From: S009-33 sp041694255
GTDB taxonomy: Bacteria; Patescibacteriota; Gracilibacteria; Absconditabacterales; Absconditicoccaceae
Assembly: GCA_041694255.1 (NCBI GenBank)
Contig: JASMTN010000018.1
Location: forward strand, 1 to 32,763
Direction: 5' to 3'
Length of the DNA: 32,763 nt
The notes beneath the pieces are model-generated. The model saw nothing but the letters and a program-made list of their open reading frames with translations, was not told the origin of the DNA and did no database searches. Positions 20,451 to 30,434 of the stretch are shown one piece after another. Numbering within the stretch: the stretch's first letter is position 1; every line of letters begins with the position of its first letter. The translations under genes and the position numbers were made by a program.

Positions 20451-22496
20451 ATGGCATATGAAGAAAAAATATATGATGGAAATGTAACAAAACAAGTTGA
20501 AAAATGATGATATGTAAATTTTACTATTAAAAAACAAAAAAAGAAAAGTTCTTGAAAGAAAGAATGATTTTTTGATAAGATTGTAAATAACTTATTCCCA
20601 GCAGTTGATAACAAAACAAGTAAGAGTTGAAATAAACAAGAAAATAAAAGTATAAAATCTAATAAAAAAATAGAAGATCAAATTAAGAATTTTATAAATA
20701 TGCCTGAAGAAGAATATAAAGATAGCAAACTTACTTCTGAATTAAGAAACTACTTAATAGAAAATGATAAACAACTTGAAAGAGCAAATACAAATATAAA
20801 ACAAAAAATTGCTCCATCATCATTTGATACTTGAGTAAATGAAGTTAATGTTTCTTGAATGTATGCTAGGACTTATTATACAAATTCTTACCCTTCAGTT
20901 GTAGATTTTCTTTGGACAAAATGAATTGTTAATATGGATGGTAAATATGATACAAGTTGGTTTATATATCCAACTGAAAGATCAGAAATAACATCTTCCT
21001 TAAAAAAAAGAGCAACTCAAATTAAAGTTGAAATATCTGATGCTTATGAAAAATGAAGAGCTGTAGATAAAGATGCAGAAATAGAATATAATGATATACA
21101 AAATATACTTACAAAACTTGCAACTTGAGAAGAAAAATATTTTCAAACTTCAAATTATACTACTTTATACTCAGAAGAAACTTGAAAAGAAAAAAAATAT
21201 AACCCTGATAGAAACTTGGAACTTTTTTCAAAAAAATATGAACAACTTATGAAAACTTATGCTATAAATATTAAAAGAGCAAGTTTTAGAATGGATGAAT
21301 GATTTGATAGTACAACACCTCTATGAAAGGATGAACTTTGAATATATAGAAGTATGCTTTCAACTTCTTTATGATGAAGTTTTCCTTTTATAAGTAATGA
21401 CCTTATACAAGAAACTTGAATATTATATTGAGTAAACTTACATTCTTCATCACTTGTAATATTTGATAGATTTAATCCAAAACTTTCAAATGCAAATAGT
21501 ATAGTACTTGCTACATCATGAGCTTGAAAATCTTTTGCAACAAAGCTTGAAGTTTTAAGAAACTTATTTTTAGGAACTGAAACTATAATTATAGATCCTG
21601 AAAATGAATATAAGGAACTTGTAGAAAAAGTTTGATGAACTTATGTTAATGTATCTGTAAACTCTCATCAATACATAAATCCTTTCGACTTACCACCAAA
21701 ACTTGAAGATAGAGAATATGCAGAATGAGACCTTTTAAGATGAAAGATAATGGAACTTATAGGGTTAATATCAGTTTTAATTTGATGATTATCACCAGAA
21801 GAAGAGTCTATACTAGATACTGCTATACAACAAACTTATGCTTTAAAAGAAATAGACTTTACATCTTCTCCAGAGTGAAAGACTCCTCCACTTATGGAAG
21901 ATTTACTTACTGTACTTGAATGAACTGAGTGATGAAATCTACTTGCTATAAAACTTAATAAATATGTAAGTTGATCTTTTGGTAACTTATTTAACAATTA
22001 TACAAATATAGATTTAGATAGTTGATTAACAGTTTTTAGTATAAGAGATATAGAAGATGCACTTAAAACCCCTGCTATGTACAATGTATTAAACTATATA
22101 TGGACAAGAGTAAGAGCACAAAAAAGAAAAAGATTATTAGTTGTAGATGAAGCTTGGATCATGATGAAAGAAGAAATGTCTGCAAATTTCTTATATGGAC
22201 TTATAAAAAGAGCTAGAAAATATAAACTTTGAGTTACAACTATTACTCAAGATGTAGAAGATTTCTTAAAATCACCTTATGGTAAGCCTATAGTCTCAAA
22301 TGCAGCTATGCAGCTTCTTTTAAAACAATCAGCCTCTTCTATAAAATCACTTGATGAAGCATTTGATCTTTCAGAAGCTGAAAAAAATATGCTAGTTAGT
22401 GCAAACATATGAGAATGACTACTATTTGCATGACAACAACATGTTTGAATTAAGATACTTGCTAGTTGATATGAACAAGATTTTGTCTCTACATAA
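20451..22496 (+). CDS. VirB4/TraC-family T4SS ATPase
   Basis: 681 residues. The N-terminal 130 are basic and low-complexity (KKQKKKSSGKKEG). Then the TraC-like region and the RecA-like ATPase: Walker A ATSGAGKSF (residues 354-361, both inner glycines TGA), IIIDPENEYKELV, NPFDLPP, Walker B RLLVVDEAWIMM (Asp566, Glu567), VTTITQDVEDFL and the C-terminal AAMQLLLKQS...GEGLLFAG. VirB4 powers pilus or substrate traffic in type IV secretion and conjugation. No VirB11, VirD4, relaxase or VirB8-10 homolog was found nearby, as expected for the reduced system of the CPR. It follows the TraC-like gene, separated by repeat D, and is followed by repeat island E. Confidence 0.92.
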
Positions 22497-22690
22497 TAAT
22501 AGTAGCAAGAAACAAGTTTCAAGTAGCAAGAGATTCCTGCCTTCATGAGAATGACAATACACTATAGTGTCATTTCGACCGTAGTAGAGAAATCTACTTA
22601 GTAGCAAGTTTAAAGTAGCAAGAGTTCTTTCGGTGAAGAGCCTGTCCTGAGCATGTTGAATAAACTCAAGATGACAAGAATTTATATATA
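22497..22690. repeat. Intergenic repeat island E
   Basis: Begins one base after the virB4 stop with TAGTAGCAAG units. It then holds 22569-22595 (24 of 27 with island A; 17-base core identical to island C), another AT-rich unit AGTTTAAAGTAGCAAG (about 22606-22622) and 22638-22680 (39 of 43 with island A, inverted). CACTATAGTG at about 22560-22569 is a perfect palindrome. The remaining 67 bases to pilT are plain AT-rich promoter-like sequence. Confidence 0.8.
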
Positions 22691-22696
22691 AAACAA

Positions 22697-22724
22697 TTTG
22701 CTTTAGTATAAAAAAATATACAAT
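22697..22724 (+). promoter_or_regulatory. Possible pilT promoter
   Basis: TTTGCT (22697-22702), 16 bases, TACAAT (22719-22724); weaker boxes than the others in the window. An alternative TATAAT at 22745-22750 is only 7 bases from the ATG and would give an almost leaderless message. Confidence 0.35.
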
Positions 22725-22757
22725 TATATAAACATTTAAATTATTATAATATAAATA

Positions 22758-23822
22758 ATGTGAAGATTTAAAAACTTACTTGATGAGATAGCTGATAAAA
22801 AATATTCTGATATACATATATGTGAAGATAAACAAGTAGCTATAAGATGAAATAATGGTAAGATAGAAAGGTTAGATTATATACTTGATAGAGATGAGAT
22901 TTTTGGTTTTGCAAATAGTATAAATAATCCTGATCAAATAGATGCATTATTAAATTGAGAAGAAATAGATAATGCTTATTCACATAATGGAAATAGATAT
23001 AGAATAAATATATATGCTGATATGAATGGTATAAATATGGCATTAAGAAGAATACCTCAAGATATACCAAGTATGGAAGATATTGATCTACCAGAAAATA
23101 TTAAAGAAGTATTACATAAAAATAAATGACTTATACTTGTAACTTGACCTACAGGTTCTTGAAAATCTACAACAGTTGCAAGTTTGATAGATTATATAAA
23201 CACAAATATGCAAAAACATATCATAACACTTGAAGATCCTATAGAGTTTGTTTTTGAAGAAAAAAAAGCTTTAATAAACCAAAGAAATGTTTGAAAAAAT
23301 ACAAATTCTTGGACAAATGGTATAAAATATTCTTTAAGACAAGATCCAGATGTTATTATGGTGTGAGAAATGAGAGATCAAGAGACTATAAAAGCTGCTT
23401 TAACACTTGTTGAGACAGGACACTTAGTAATAAGTACATTACATACATCATCTTGACCACAGACAATATCAAGAATAATAAATGCATTCCCTCCAAATAA
23501 GCAAAATATGATAGCAACACAATTAAGTTTATCACTAGAGATGGTAATTTCTCAAAGACTTATAGAAAAAACTGAATGAAATGGTAGAGTTCCTGCAAGA
23601 GAAATACTTTTATCAGATTCTGCTATATCAAATCTTATAAGAGAAAATAAAATTGCACAAATTTTTTCTGTACTTGAAACTTGAAGCTCAAAATGAATGA
23701 TAACTATGGATAGGTCATTGGCTTACTTAGTAGCAAATAAAAAAATACAATTAGAAAGTGCTATACCTTATATAAGAAATAAAGCATCTTTCAAAGAACT
23801 TATTAATTATTATCTAAAATAG
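22758..23822 (+). CDS. pilT: PilT-type pilus retraction ATPase
   Basis: 354 residues. Powers disassembly of type IV pili, driving twitching and DNA uptake. Walker A GPTGSGKST (130-138; Gly130, Gly133 and Gly135 mix TGA and GGT), Asp box ITLEDPIEFVF, Walker B DPDVIMVGEMRD, His box GHLVISTLHTSSG, and a C-terminal SAISNLIRENKIAQI that matches the PilT-specific AIRNLIRE motif needed for retraction. Length and N-terminal PAS-like domain are normal. The second codon is UGA, read as Gly. Followed after 24 bases by the cNMP-fold gene. No pilB extension ATPase is in the window. Confidence 0.93.
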
Positions 23823-23846
23823 TTTTTTAGTATCTAATATATAAAA

Positions 23847-24608
23847 ATGAAAATAAAAGAAATCTTAGAACAATATTGAAAAAAAATAGAAATAAAAAAA
23901 TGAGAATACTTATTTAAAAATAATGAAGATGATAAAAATCTATACTTTATAATAGAATGAGAAGTTTTACTAACAATAAATTGAAATGACATTGCTATTA
24001 CTTGAGCAAATGAGATAATATGAGAAAAAAGTTTTATTAACAAATCTTCTAAGCCTATAGATGCTAAAGTAGTAAAAGATATAAAGTGTTTAGTTATAAC
24101 TCAAGATATATTTAATAACCTAAAAGAAGATGATAAAATTTCTTTATTACAACAACTTACATTATTCATATCTGATAGAGTTTATCTTTTAAATGATATA
24201 ATAAATAATCTTTCAAACATATCAAATAAAATATCAAATAATAATATAAAAGCCAATATAGAAAGTATAAAAGGCATATTTGAAAGCATATTTGATATTG
24301 AAAATATATATGTATATAAAAAGATAACTTGATGAATAATACCTGTGTATGAAAGTAGTATAAATATAGATTTTATAGAAAATAATAAAGAAGATATAGA
24401 AAATAATAAAGTTATAGAAATAGATAATAAATATGCTATAAATGCTGGTGATTACATATTTGTAATTGATGGAAAAAAATTAAAAAATGATTATATAATC
24501 AATAATGTTCTTATACATTCAAGGAGTAGTCTAACTTACCTTTGATTACTAATGGAAGAAGAAAATAATAAAAATCTTGAGTGACTTTTAGAAGAAGATA
24601 TTGAGTAA
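23847..24608 (+). CDS. cNMP-binding-domain-like protein without HTH
   Basis: 253 residues. Residues 1-100 have the layout of a Crp-type cyclic-nucleotide-binding beta roll (EYLFKNNEDDKNLYFIIEGE, then EIIGEKSFINKSSKPIDAKV). The phosphate-binding cassette is degenerate: after GEKS there is no Arg-Ser-Ala, so cyclic nucleotide binding is doubtful. Instead of a helix-turn-helix the protein continues with a helical stretch (ISDRVYLLNDIINNLSNISNK) and a beta-rich domain of about 110 residues. Located 24 bases after pilT, it could tune pilus retraction by protein contact rather than act as a transcription factor; this is inference. Ends 4 bases from the convergent lgt. Confidence 0.72.
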
Positions 24609-24612
24609 TAAA

Positions 24613-25383
24613 TTATCTTTTAAATTTACTATACAATAGGCAATTTCATAAAATAAAAAATAATATCATAAAAAATTGTGATATACTCAATCAAGCATAT
24701 AATAAACTTTCTTCATGATTCCTAAAAAATTCTAATATAAACCTTATAAAACTATAAGATAATACAAATAAAATAGTTATAAATCATCTTTTAAGTAAGA
24801 TGTTTTTTTTATGTACAAGAAATTGAAAAACAATAAATAATAACAAACCTTCAAAAAAAGCTTCCAATAGTTGATTAGAAAAGTATATTTGTTCTGTTCA
24901 AAAACTATTACATAAAAAAGTTCAAACTAAACTTTCAGGACAAGCTTTACCATATAATTCTCAATTTAGATAGTTTCAAAACCTTCATAACAATATACCA
25001 AATGGTGCAAAAGATAATATAAGATCTGAAATTGAATAGAATGATACTTTATATTTTTTTGAAAGTAAGTACAAAGCTATACCCACTCATACAAAAGCTC
25101 ACACAAAAGCCATTCATCCCTCCCATACATAAAAGATTTTTAAAGGATTTTCTAGAAAATAATCAAAATTATAAAAAAATACATACCCTAACCTACCTCA
25201 AATTAAAACTCACAAAACAATATAAAAAAATATATCATCTAAAAAACTTACTTTATTATTAACATGTATATACTTTCATAAACTTAATATATATTTTATA
25301 TACAAAAATCACAATAAAAAACTAGCTGCATAGAAAATACCATAATAATATATGTCAAATCAAAATATAGAAAAAGCTATCAT
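24613..25383 (-). CDS. lgt: Prolipoprotein diacylglyceryl transferase
   Basis: 256 residues, polytopic. Transfers diacylglycerol from phosphatidylglycerol to the lipobox Cys of prelipoproteins. Signatures in order: YYYGIFYAASFLLGFL, GGRLGYVFFYNFDYFLENPL, FYVWEGGMAFVGAFVGVGIA, LLGRFGNYLNGELYGK (the Lgt signature with the essential Arg) and SYSFIRFILEFFR (conserved Arg). Odd point: the segment GGMSFHGG of E. coli Lgt, whose His103 is essential there, reads GGMAFVGA, so the His is Val. The ATG overlaps the stop of the upstream lgt-like gene (ATGATAG, 7 bases). Confidence 0.88.
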
Positions 25384-26141
25384 ATCTTATTATTAAGGGT
25401 AATTATATGTAAAAGTACTGGAGAAATAATTGCCATTATATAACAATATAATATTTTAATATCTATAGTAAAAAGAAAATGTTTTGGATAATGTTGAAAA
25501 GTAAAGATATAAGCAAATCATAAAAACAACAATGGTGTTAAATACATTGTAACTCAAGGTTTTTTAGTTATGAAATGAACTATTTTTCACAATAAATATA
25601 ATAAAATTCAAAGTATAGACACAAAAATTCATATAGGCCATATACTTTCAGTAAATGGTATTTGTGAAACTGCACTAAAAGACTGTATTCAAAAAATACT
25701 ATCTGTAGGTAATCAATAAAATATATCTCATAAAAGTAAAAAAGGTCATACAACTATCATAGAAAGAGTTATAGAATAAAAAAACACATCTATATATTTT
25801 TTTCTTTCTTGTTTATATGAAAGTGATATCAAAAACATAAAAACCATAAAAATAATTCAAAAAGTAATTCCTATAAAAGAAAAATTATAATTATATGGTG
25901 ATAATATATACAATATATCTAAAGGAAGAAAATTGTGATATTCTATAATATTATAAAAATATCTTCAAAAAAAATATGGAACTATAATAAAAAAGGCAAG
26001 AAAAGAAAAAAGATAAGAGAATCTCAAACTAAACTTATGAGAATACCTATAAAGTCAATAAAAAAATACTAATGTAGCAATTACTATTCACAATCATTGG
26101 AAATATAAATCTGTTCAAAGAACTTCAATATAAGGAAACAT
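25377..26141 (-). CDS. Divergent second Lgt-like membrane protein
   Basis: 254 residues with seven or so helices, laid out like Lgt: MFPYIEVLGTDLYFQGLGIV at the start, FIIVPYFFGRYFYNIIEYHN where Lgt has GGRxGYVxFYN, YNFSFIGITFGIIF in place of the GGMSFHGG segment, and LLLGDIFYGLPTDSIFG in place of GRxGNFxNGELYG. The signature's Arg and Asn are missing, so catalysis by the known mechanism is unlikely. It overlaps the true lgt by 7 bases, so the two are co-translated. It may be a heteromeric partner or a repurposed paralog. Alternative: an unrelated seven-helix protein. Confidence 0.65.
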
Positions 26142-26167
26142 AATTTTATAAATTAATAGTTAAAAGT

Positions 26168-26947
26168 TTATTTTATTTGGTAATTATTACTATTACACAA
26201 AGAATTAACAGATTCACTAATAGAATCAATAGCTATTTTATATTGATCATAATTGTCAATAAATTCTTGTAATGTAATATAGTCAGTATCCATAAGTTTT
26301 GTCTTTAAGTTAATTATTTTATTTTTTATTTCATTTTGTCATTCTTTATTACAAGACTTTAATTTATCTTGTAAATCAATTAAAGATGATACAAAAAGTT
26401 TTCTTTTTTCAATATAGGTATCTTTAGCATTTTCTCAAACTATTCAACCAAGATTTGATACAAGAGAATTAAAAGTATTTGTCCAAAGATCTATAGATGA
26501 TTTTATAAATTTGTATTCAGCAACATTTGCATTTATATGAATTGCAGATGCAAAAATAAGAATTATTCAAATTAAAAATTGGAAAAATATCCATAATAAA
26601 TTTTTATATGGCTTTTGTTTCTCAAACTTAATATGTTTTTTTCAATATTTTCTAACAGGTTTTACTGCTTTTTCACCATTATCTAGATCTTTTTTCATTT
26701 CATTTATATTCATATTTTTAAATGTATTATCTAAATTACTATTATTTCATAAATATCAACCAAGCATTTTTCTTATTAATTTTTTGATATTTTCAATACT
26801 TCTTCATTTATTTTCAATTTTAGAGTATATATTATCTTTTATTTCTATTTTTTTTCTTATTCATTTATCTAACATTCAAAAATTATTGTTAGTTTTAATA
26901 TTTTTTTTTTCTAATTTATTTTTAAGAAAATCGGCAATAAAGTTCAT
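26168..26947 (-). CDS. Single-pass membrane protein, unknown
   Basis: 259 residues. Residues 1-118 are very basic and helical (cytoplasmic by the positive-inside rule), one membrane helix follows (about 120-139, LLWIFFQFLIGIILIFASAI), and the C-terminal 115 residues are helical and exterior, with two Cys (SCNKEG and SLCNSN) that could pair. No motif recognised. The gene is 26 bases upstream of the lgt-like pair on the same strand. A scaffold linking a cytoplasmic partner to the surface is a structural guess only. Confidence 0.7.
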
Positions 26948-27021
26948 ATTTAATATGAGATTAAAAATTAAAGAATGAAGACTATAGAAAAGACGTATTT
27001 TTATCTTTAATCTTGTTATTA

Positions 27022-28014
27022 TTACAATATATTATTTTTATTATCATTTTCAAGCTCTTGTAAACATCAATGTTGTAATATATATTCTATATCAATACTT
27101 ATATCTTTTTCTTGATAAGATATCTTTCAATTAAATATTAAATATAAAAGTATAGTTAAAGTCATTTTAACATCATTTTTACAATAATTTTTTACTTTTG
27201 CTAATGCTTTTTGATCTTGAGTTTCTTCATATTCTTTAAGTAAATTAGCACCTTCAGCTCATGAAGATAAAGTTTTACTAACTCAAACTATATTACTTGC
27301 AACAGCATCAAGTCATATCCTTTTTCAAAATATCTTAGAATATACATAAAAAAGATCTAAACTTTTTTTATTAAGTTCTTGTATTATATTATGATGATTA
27401 TCAAAACTACTATTATATACAGTAACAGGATTATCAAAAGCAATACTATTATATCAAACAATATAACCATCATAGTTATAAAGATAATCAACAAATTTAT
27501 CTATACTGGTTCTTCATACAAATTTATATTTAGGAACTTGTCATTTTTTTAAATCTTTAGAATCTATCATATAAGCAACCATAAATTTCATACTTTTTAA
27601 ATCTTGTATGTTTCATATAGTTTCTATATCATAAACTAGAAAATCCTTTCAAAGATAATCACACATATCTTCTTGTTCAAATCTTTCTATAAGAGTATTT
27701 GATATATTTTTCTTACCTTTATTATCAACTTTCTTTTTTAAGAAATTGTGAATCTTAAGTATAGTATCATCGTCAAGTTTTAATCTTATATTAGAACTTT
27801 CATCTATAATCTCAAGATCAAAATCTTTTAAAACAATTCTAAATTTCACTTCTCAAGAAGCAAAGTATAGTATCTCATCTATTATATCATCATTTATCTT
27901 TTTGATAAATTGCTTAAAAAATGCAAAACCTTCACTTTCATAAGTTTTTTTCAAATTGGGGAAAAATGAGCTCCTAAGTGATTTTATCTCTTCAAAAGAA
28001 AGTGTTTTATACAT
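27022..28014 (-). CDS. DEDDy-type 3'-5' exonuclease-like protein
   Basis: 330 residues. The N-terminal 115 residues are of unknown fold. The exonuclease part has all three motifs of the RNase H-like DEDD superfamily: FLVYDIETIG (Asp129, Glu131), IVGYNSIAFDNPV (Asp194) and NYCKNDVKMT (Tyr277, Asp281), the Tyr placing it in the DEDDy subgroup. Similar predicted exonucleases occur beside repair or RNA-turnover genes, but the substrate cannot be read from sequence. The start codon is preceded directly by a repeat unit (ACTTGTAACTATTA-TC-ATG), which ligA shares at its own start. Confidence 0.8.
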
Positions 28015-28106
28015 GATAATAGTTACAAGTTAAAAGTTTCAAGTTATAAGTTTTTAAAGTAGCTAGTAAAAAATATTTTTATTACTTGTAACTTGCTACT
28101 TGTTAC
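28015..28106. repeat. Intergenic repeat F, AT-rich units in both orientations
   Basis: From 28017, AATAGTTACAAGTTAAAAG and GTTTCAAGTT lie in one orientation, and from 28082 TTACTTGTAACTTGCTACTTGTTACT lies in the other, making a large imperfect inverted repeat that could fold into an RNA hairpin between tyrS and the exonuclease gene. The right arm enters the 3' end of tyrS. Confidence 0.75.
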
Positions 28107-29373
28107 TTTCTACTATTATAGCATATTTTTTCTTACCTTTTCTAAGTAATGCTATATTATTATCAAATACTATTTCTTGATTAAAATCAGTTATCTTATT
28201 TTCATTTAAAGATATAGCTTGTGCTTTTATATCCTTTTTAGCTTCTCACCTACTATTTGCAAGTTTTGTATTTACAATAAGATCTAGTAAATCTTCTCAT
28301 TCATAATTTTTACCACCAACTTCTTTTTGAAAATCAGCTATACCCTCTTCATCTAAAGAAGAAAGTATTTCCATTTTATCATTTTTTCCAAATAAGAATT
28401 CAGATATTTTAACAGCATTATCAGCATCTTTTTTTCAATGAATTATCTCTACAACAGCTTTAGCAAGAACTTTTTGTCAATATCTATTTTCTGGTTCTTT
28501 ATTATGTTCCTCAACTATCTCTTGTATTTTATCTAAATCTATGAAAGTTAGTAACTTTAAGTATCTTTCTACATCTTCATCAGCAGTATTTATAAGAAAT
28601 TGATACATTTTAAAAGGTGAAGTTTTTTTCTTATCAAGCCATATAGCATTTCATTCTGATTTTCAAAATTTCTTTCAAGATGAATCAGTAATAAGAGGAA
28701 AAGTAAATGCATAAGCTTCTTTTTGAAGTTTTTTTCTTATAAGTTCAACTCAAGATACAAGATTACCCCACTGGTCTTGCCCTCATATTTGTAAATTAAC
28801 ATTATAATCCTTATTTAATTTATAGAAATCATAAGCTTGAAGTAACATATAAGAAAATTCTGTATAAGATATAGTTTTATCTTCATCTTCAAGTCTTCTT
28901 CTTACATTATCTTTTTTTATCATGGTATTTACACTCATATACTTTCAAGCATCTCTTAAAAACTCAAGCACAGACATATTATTAAAAAAATCAAAATTAT
29001 TTAATACATCATATGAAAGTTTATCACCTGTAACTTTTCATATATTTGTAAGTATATCTCATATTTGTTGTTTTATAGAAGATTCATTATATCTTAGTTC
29101 TTCTTCTGATAGAAAACTTCTTTCTCATTCTTTAAAAGATGGATCTCATATCATTCAAGTTGCTCATCATACTATAGCTATATACTTATTTTTCCTTCTC
29201 ATAAAATGAACAGAAGCCATAAACCCTATAAAATTTCATAAATGTAAACTATCTGCTGTTGGATCAAAACCACAATATAATGATTGATTACCTTCTTCAT
29301 ATTTTTTAAATAATTCATCTGAAGATGTTTGATATAAAAATCATCTTTGTTCTAATTCCTTTTTTAATTCCAT
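28096..29373 (-). CDS. tyrS: Tyrosyl-tRNA synthetase
   Basis: 425 residues, normal size. Charges tRNA-Tyr. Landmarks: YCGFDPTADSLHLGNFIGFM containing the HIGH-type motif HLGN (44-47), GGATGMIGDPS, the tRNA and tyrosine contacts YMLLQAYDFYKLN and QIGGQDQWGN, the KMSKS-type loop KKFGKSEG (about 230-237) and a C-terminal S4-like domain (SRGEAKKDIKAQAISLNENK). The last codons, AGT AAC AAG TAG, lie in repeat unit F and equal those of the glycosyltransferase gene at 15992-17089. It has a good promoter in the divergent gap. Confidence 0.95.
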
Positions 29374-29405
29374 ATAAATATAATTATTATAATTAAATAT
29401 TTTTA

Positions 29406-29433
29406 TTTATAATATTTTTTTTAATAAAATCAA
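29406..29433 (-). promoter_or_regulatory. Predicted tyrS promoter
   Basis: Minus strand TTGATT (29433-29428), 16 bases, TATAAA (29411-29406); start near 29399, about 26 bases before the ATG. No T-box or other leader structure fits in so short a leader. Confidence 0.5.
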
Positions 29434-29452
29434 AGTTAAAACAAATTTTATT

Positions 29453-29480
29453 TTGACTATTTTACTTTTTTCTTTAAAAT
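29453..29480 (+). promoter_or_regulatory. Predicted promoter, DUF212 and PrgI-like genes
   Basis: TTGACT (29453-29458), 16 bases, TAAAAT (29475-29480), start near 29487, 23 bases before the ATG at 29510. Identical boxes and spacing to 12305-12332. Confidence 0.55.
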
Positions 29481-29509
29481 AAGAGTAATTTTATAAAAAA
29501 ACAAAAAAA

Positions 29510-29977
29510 ATGAATATACCAATGTTTGTAATACCAGTTATAACTTGAACAATAATACAAATTATAAAGTTAATAATTGATAAGATAAAGTGAGATAATA
29601 TATGATTAGATAAAATTTTTACTGCATGATGATTTCCATCTGTACATAGTGGATTATCTACAAGTTTACTTGTAACAATTTGATACTTAGAAAGTATTTA
29701 CTCATCTTTTTTTGCTGTTGCTTTAATATTTAGTATACTTTTTTGGTATGATGCTGCAAATGTAAGATATCAAGCTTGAAAACATGCAGAAGTTATAAAT
29801 AACATGAGAAGTAAATTATCTGATATATTTTCTTTAGAATATGCACATGAAAGAAATAAACTTAAAGAAAGGTTATGACATACTTTTTTAGAAGTTATAT
29901 GATGAATATTAATATCATGAATTATAACCTTTATCATTATTATTACAATGGAAAAATACTGAATAACATTTAAATAA
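29510..29977 (+). CDS. DUF212 (divergent PAP2) family membrane protein
   Basis: 155 residues with about four membrane segments. The family pattern is complete: GGFPSVHSGLSTSLLVT (phosphatase-like SxHS), LFWYDAANVRYQAGKHAEVI and LKERLGHTFLEVIGGILISG. The group (YuiD in Bacillus) is related to PAP2 phosphatases and haloperoxidases and may act on lipid phosphates, but its activity is unproved. It precedes the PrgI-like gene by 13 bases and shares its promoter. Confidence 0.88.
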
Positions 29978-29990
29978 TTTAACAAAAAAA

Positions 29991-30434
29991 ATGAAAACAG
30001 TTGTTCCAAAGCATGTAGAAGCTTGACTTTTTGATATGTGAATTGAGCTATGACCATTTAAATTAAAAATGTGGCAACTTTTTCTTATTGCAATATGAGT
30101 TGCTATTACTTTTTCTATTATGAATTGACTCATGAAAAGTGGACTTTGAAAAGTTCCTTCTTTTATTATAGCAAGCCCTTGATTAATTATCATGCTTTTT
30201 ATAGCTTTTTTTAGAAAGTCTGAACTTCATATAATTCCATTTACATTAAAACTTTTAAGGACTTATGTTATAACAACCCCAAAAACTTTTCAAAAAAATA
30301 TAATAAAACCCGCAAGCTGGGAAGTAAAACTTGCCTATGCAAAATTAAACAAATGAGAAGAAAAAGACATAAAACAAAAAGAACTTAACAAAAATAAATT
30401 ATGAGAAGATCTTGATATACTTAAAAAGTGGTAG
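29991..30434 (+). CDS. PrgI/VirB3-like T4SS membrane protein
   Basis: 147 residues. VVPKHVEAGLFDMGIELGPF and LKMWQLFLIAIGVAITFSIM, then a second helix SFIIASPGLIIMLFIAFF, then HIIPFTLKLLRTYVITTPKT and a Lys-rich tail. This is the PrgI pattern: an N-terminal VP...gplt.rQ, two close helices, a cytoplasmic tail. PrgI corresponds to VirB3, the membrane partner of VirB4, and in the CPR usually sits directly beside traC and virB4. Here it is about 8 kb away, coupled to a DUF212 gene. The last codon and TAG run into repeat island G. Confidence 0.72.

Noticed and set aside
20364..22690. Direct repeats as a CRISPR array
   Set aside because: Units are irregularly spaced, vary in orientation and length, sit in several gaps, have no uniform spacers, and no cas gene is present.
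24613..26141. The two lgt-type genes as one frameshifted gene or a recent duplicate
   Set aside because: Each has its own start, stop and full helix set, and their sequences are far apart; an old paralog fits better.
28922..29209. Standard-code reading frame on the plus strand
   Set aside because: It is the antisense shadow of tyrS, whose motifs are unmistakable on the minus strand.
29374..29405. T-box leader upstream of tyrS
   Set aside because: The leader from the predicted start is only about 26 bases, with no specifier loop or T-box sequence.
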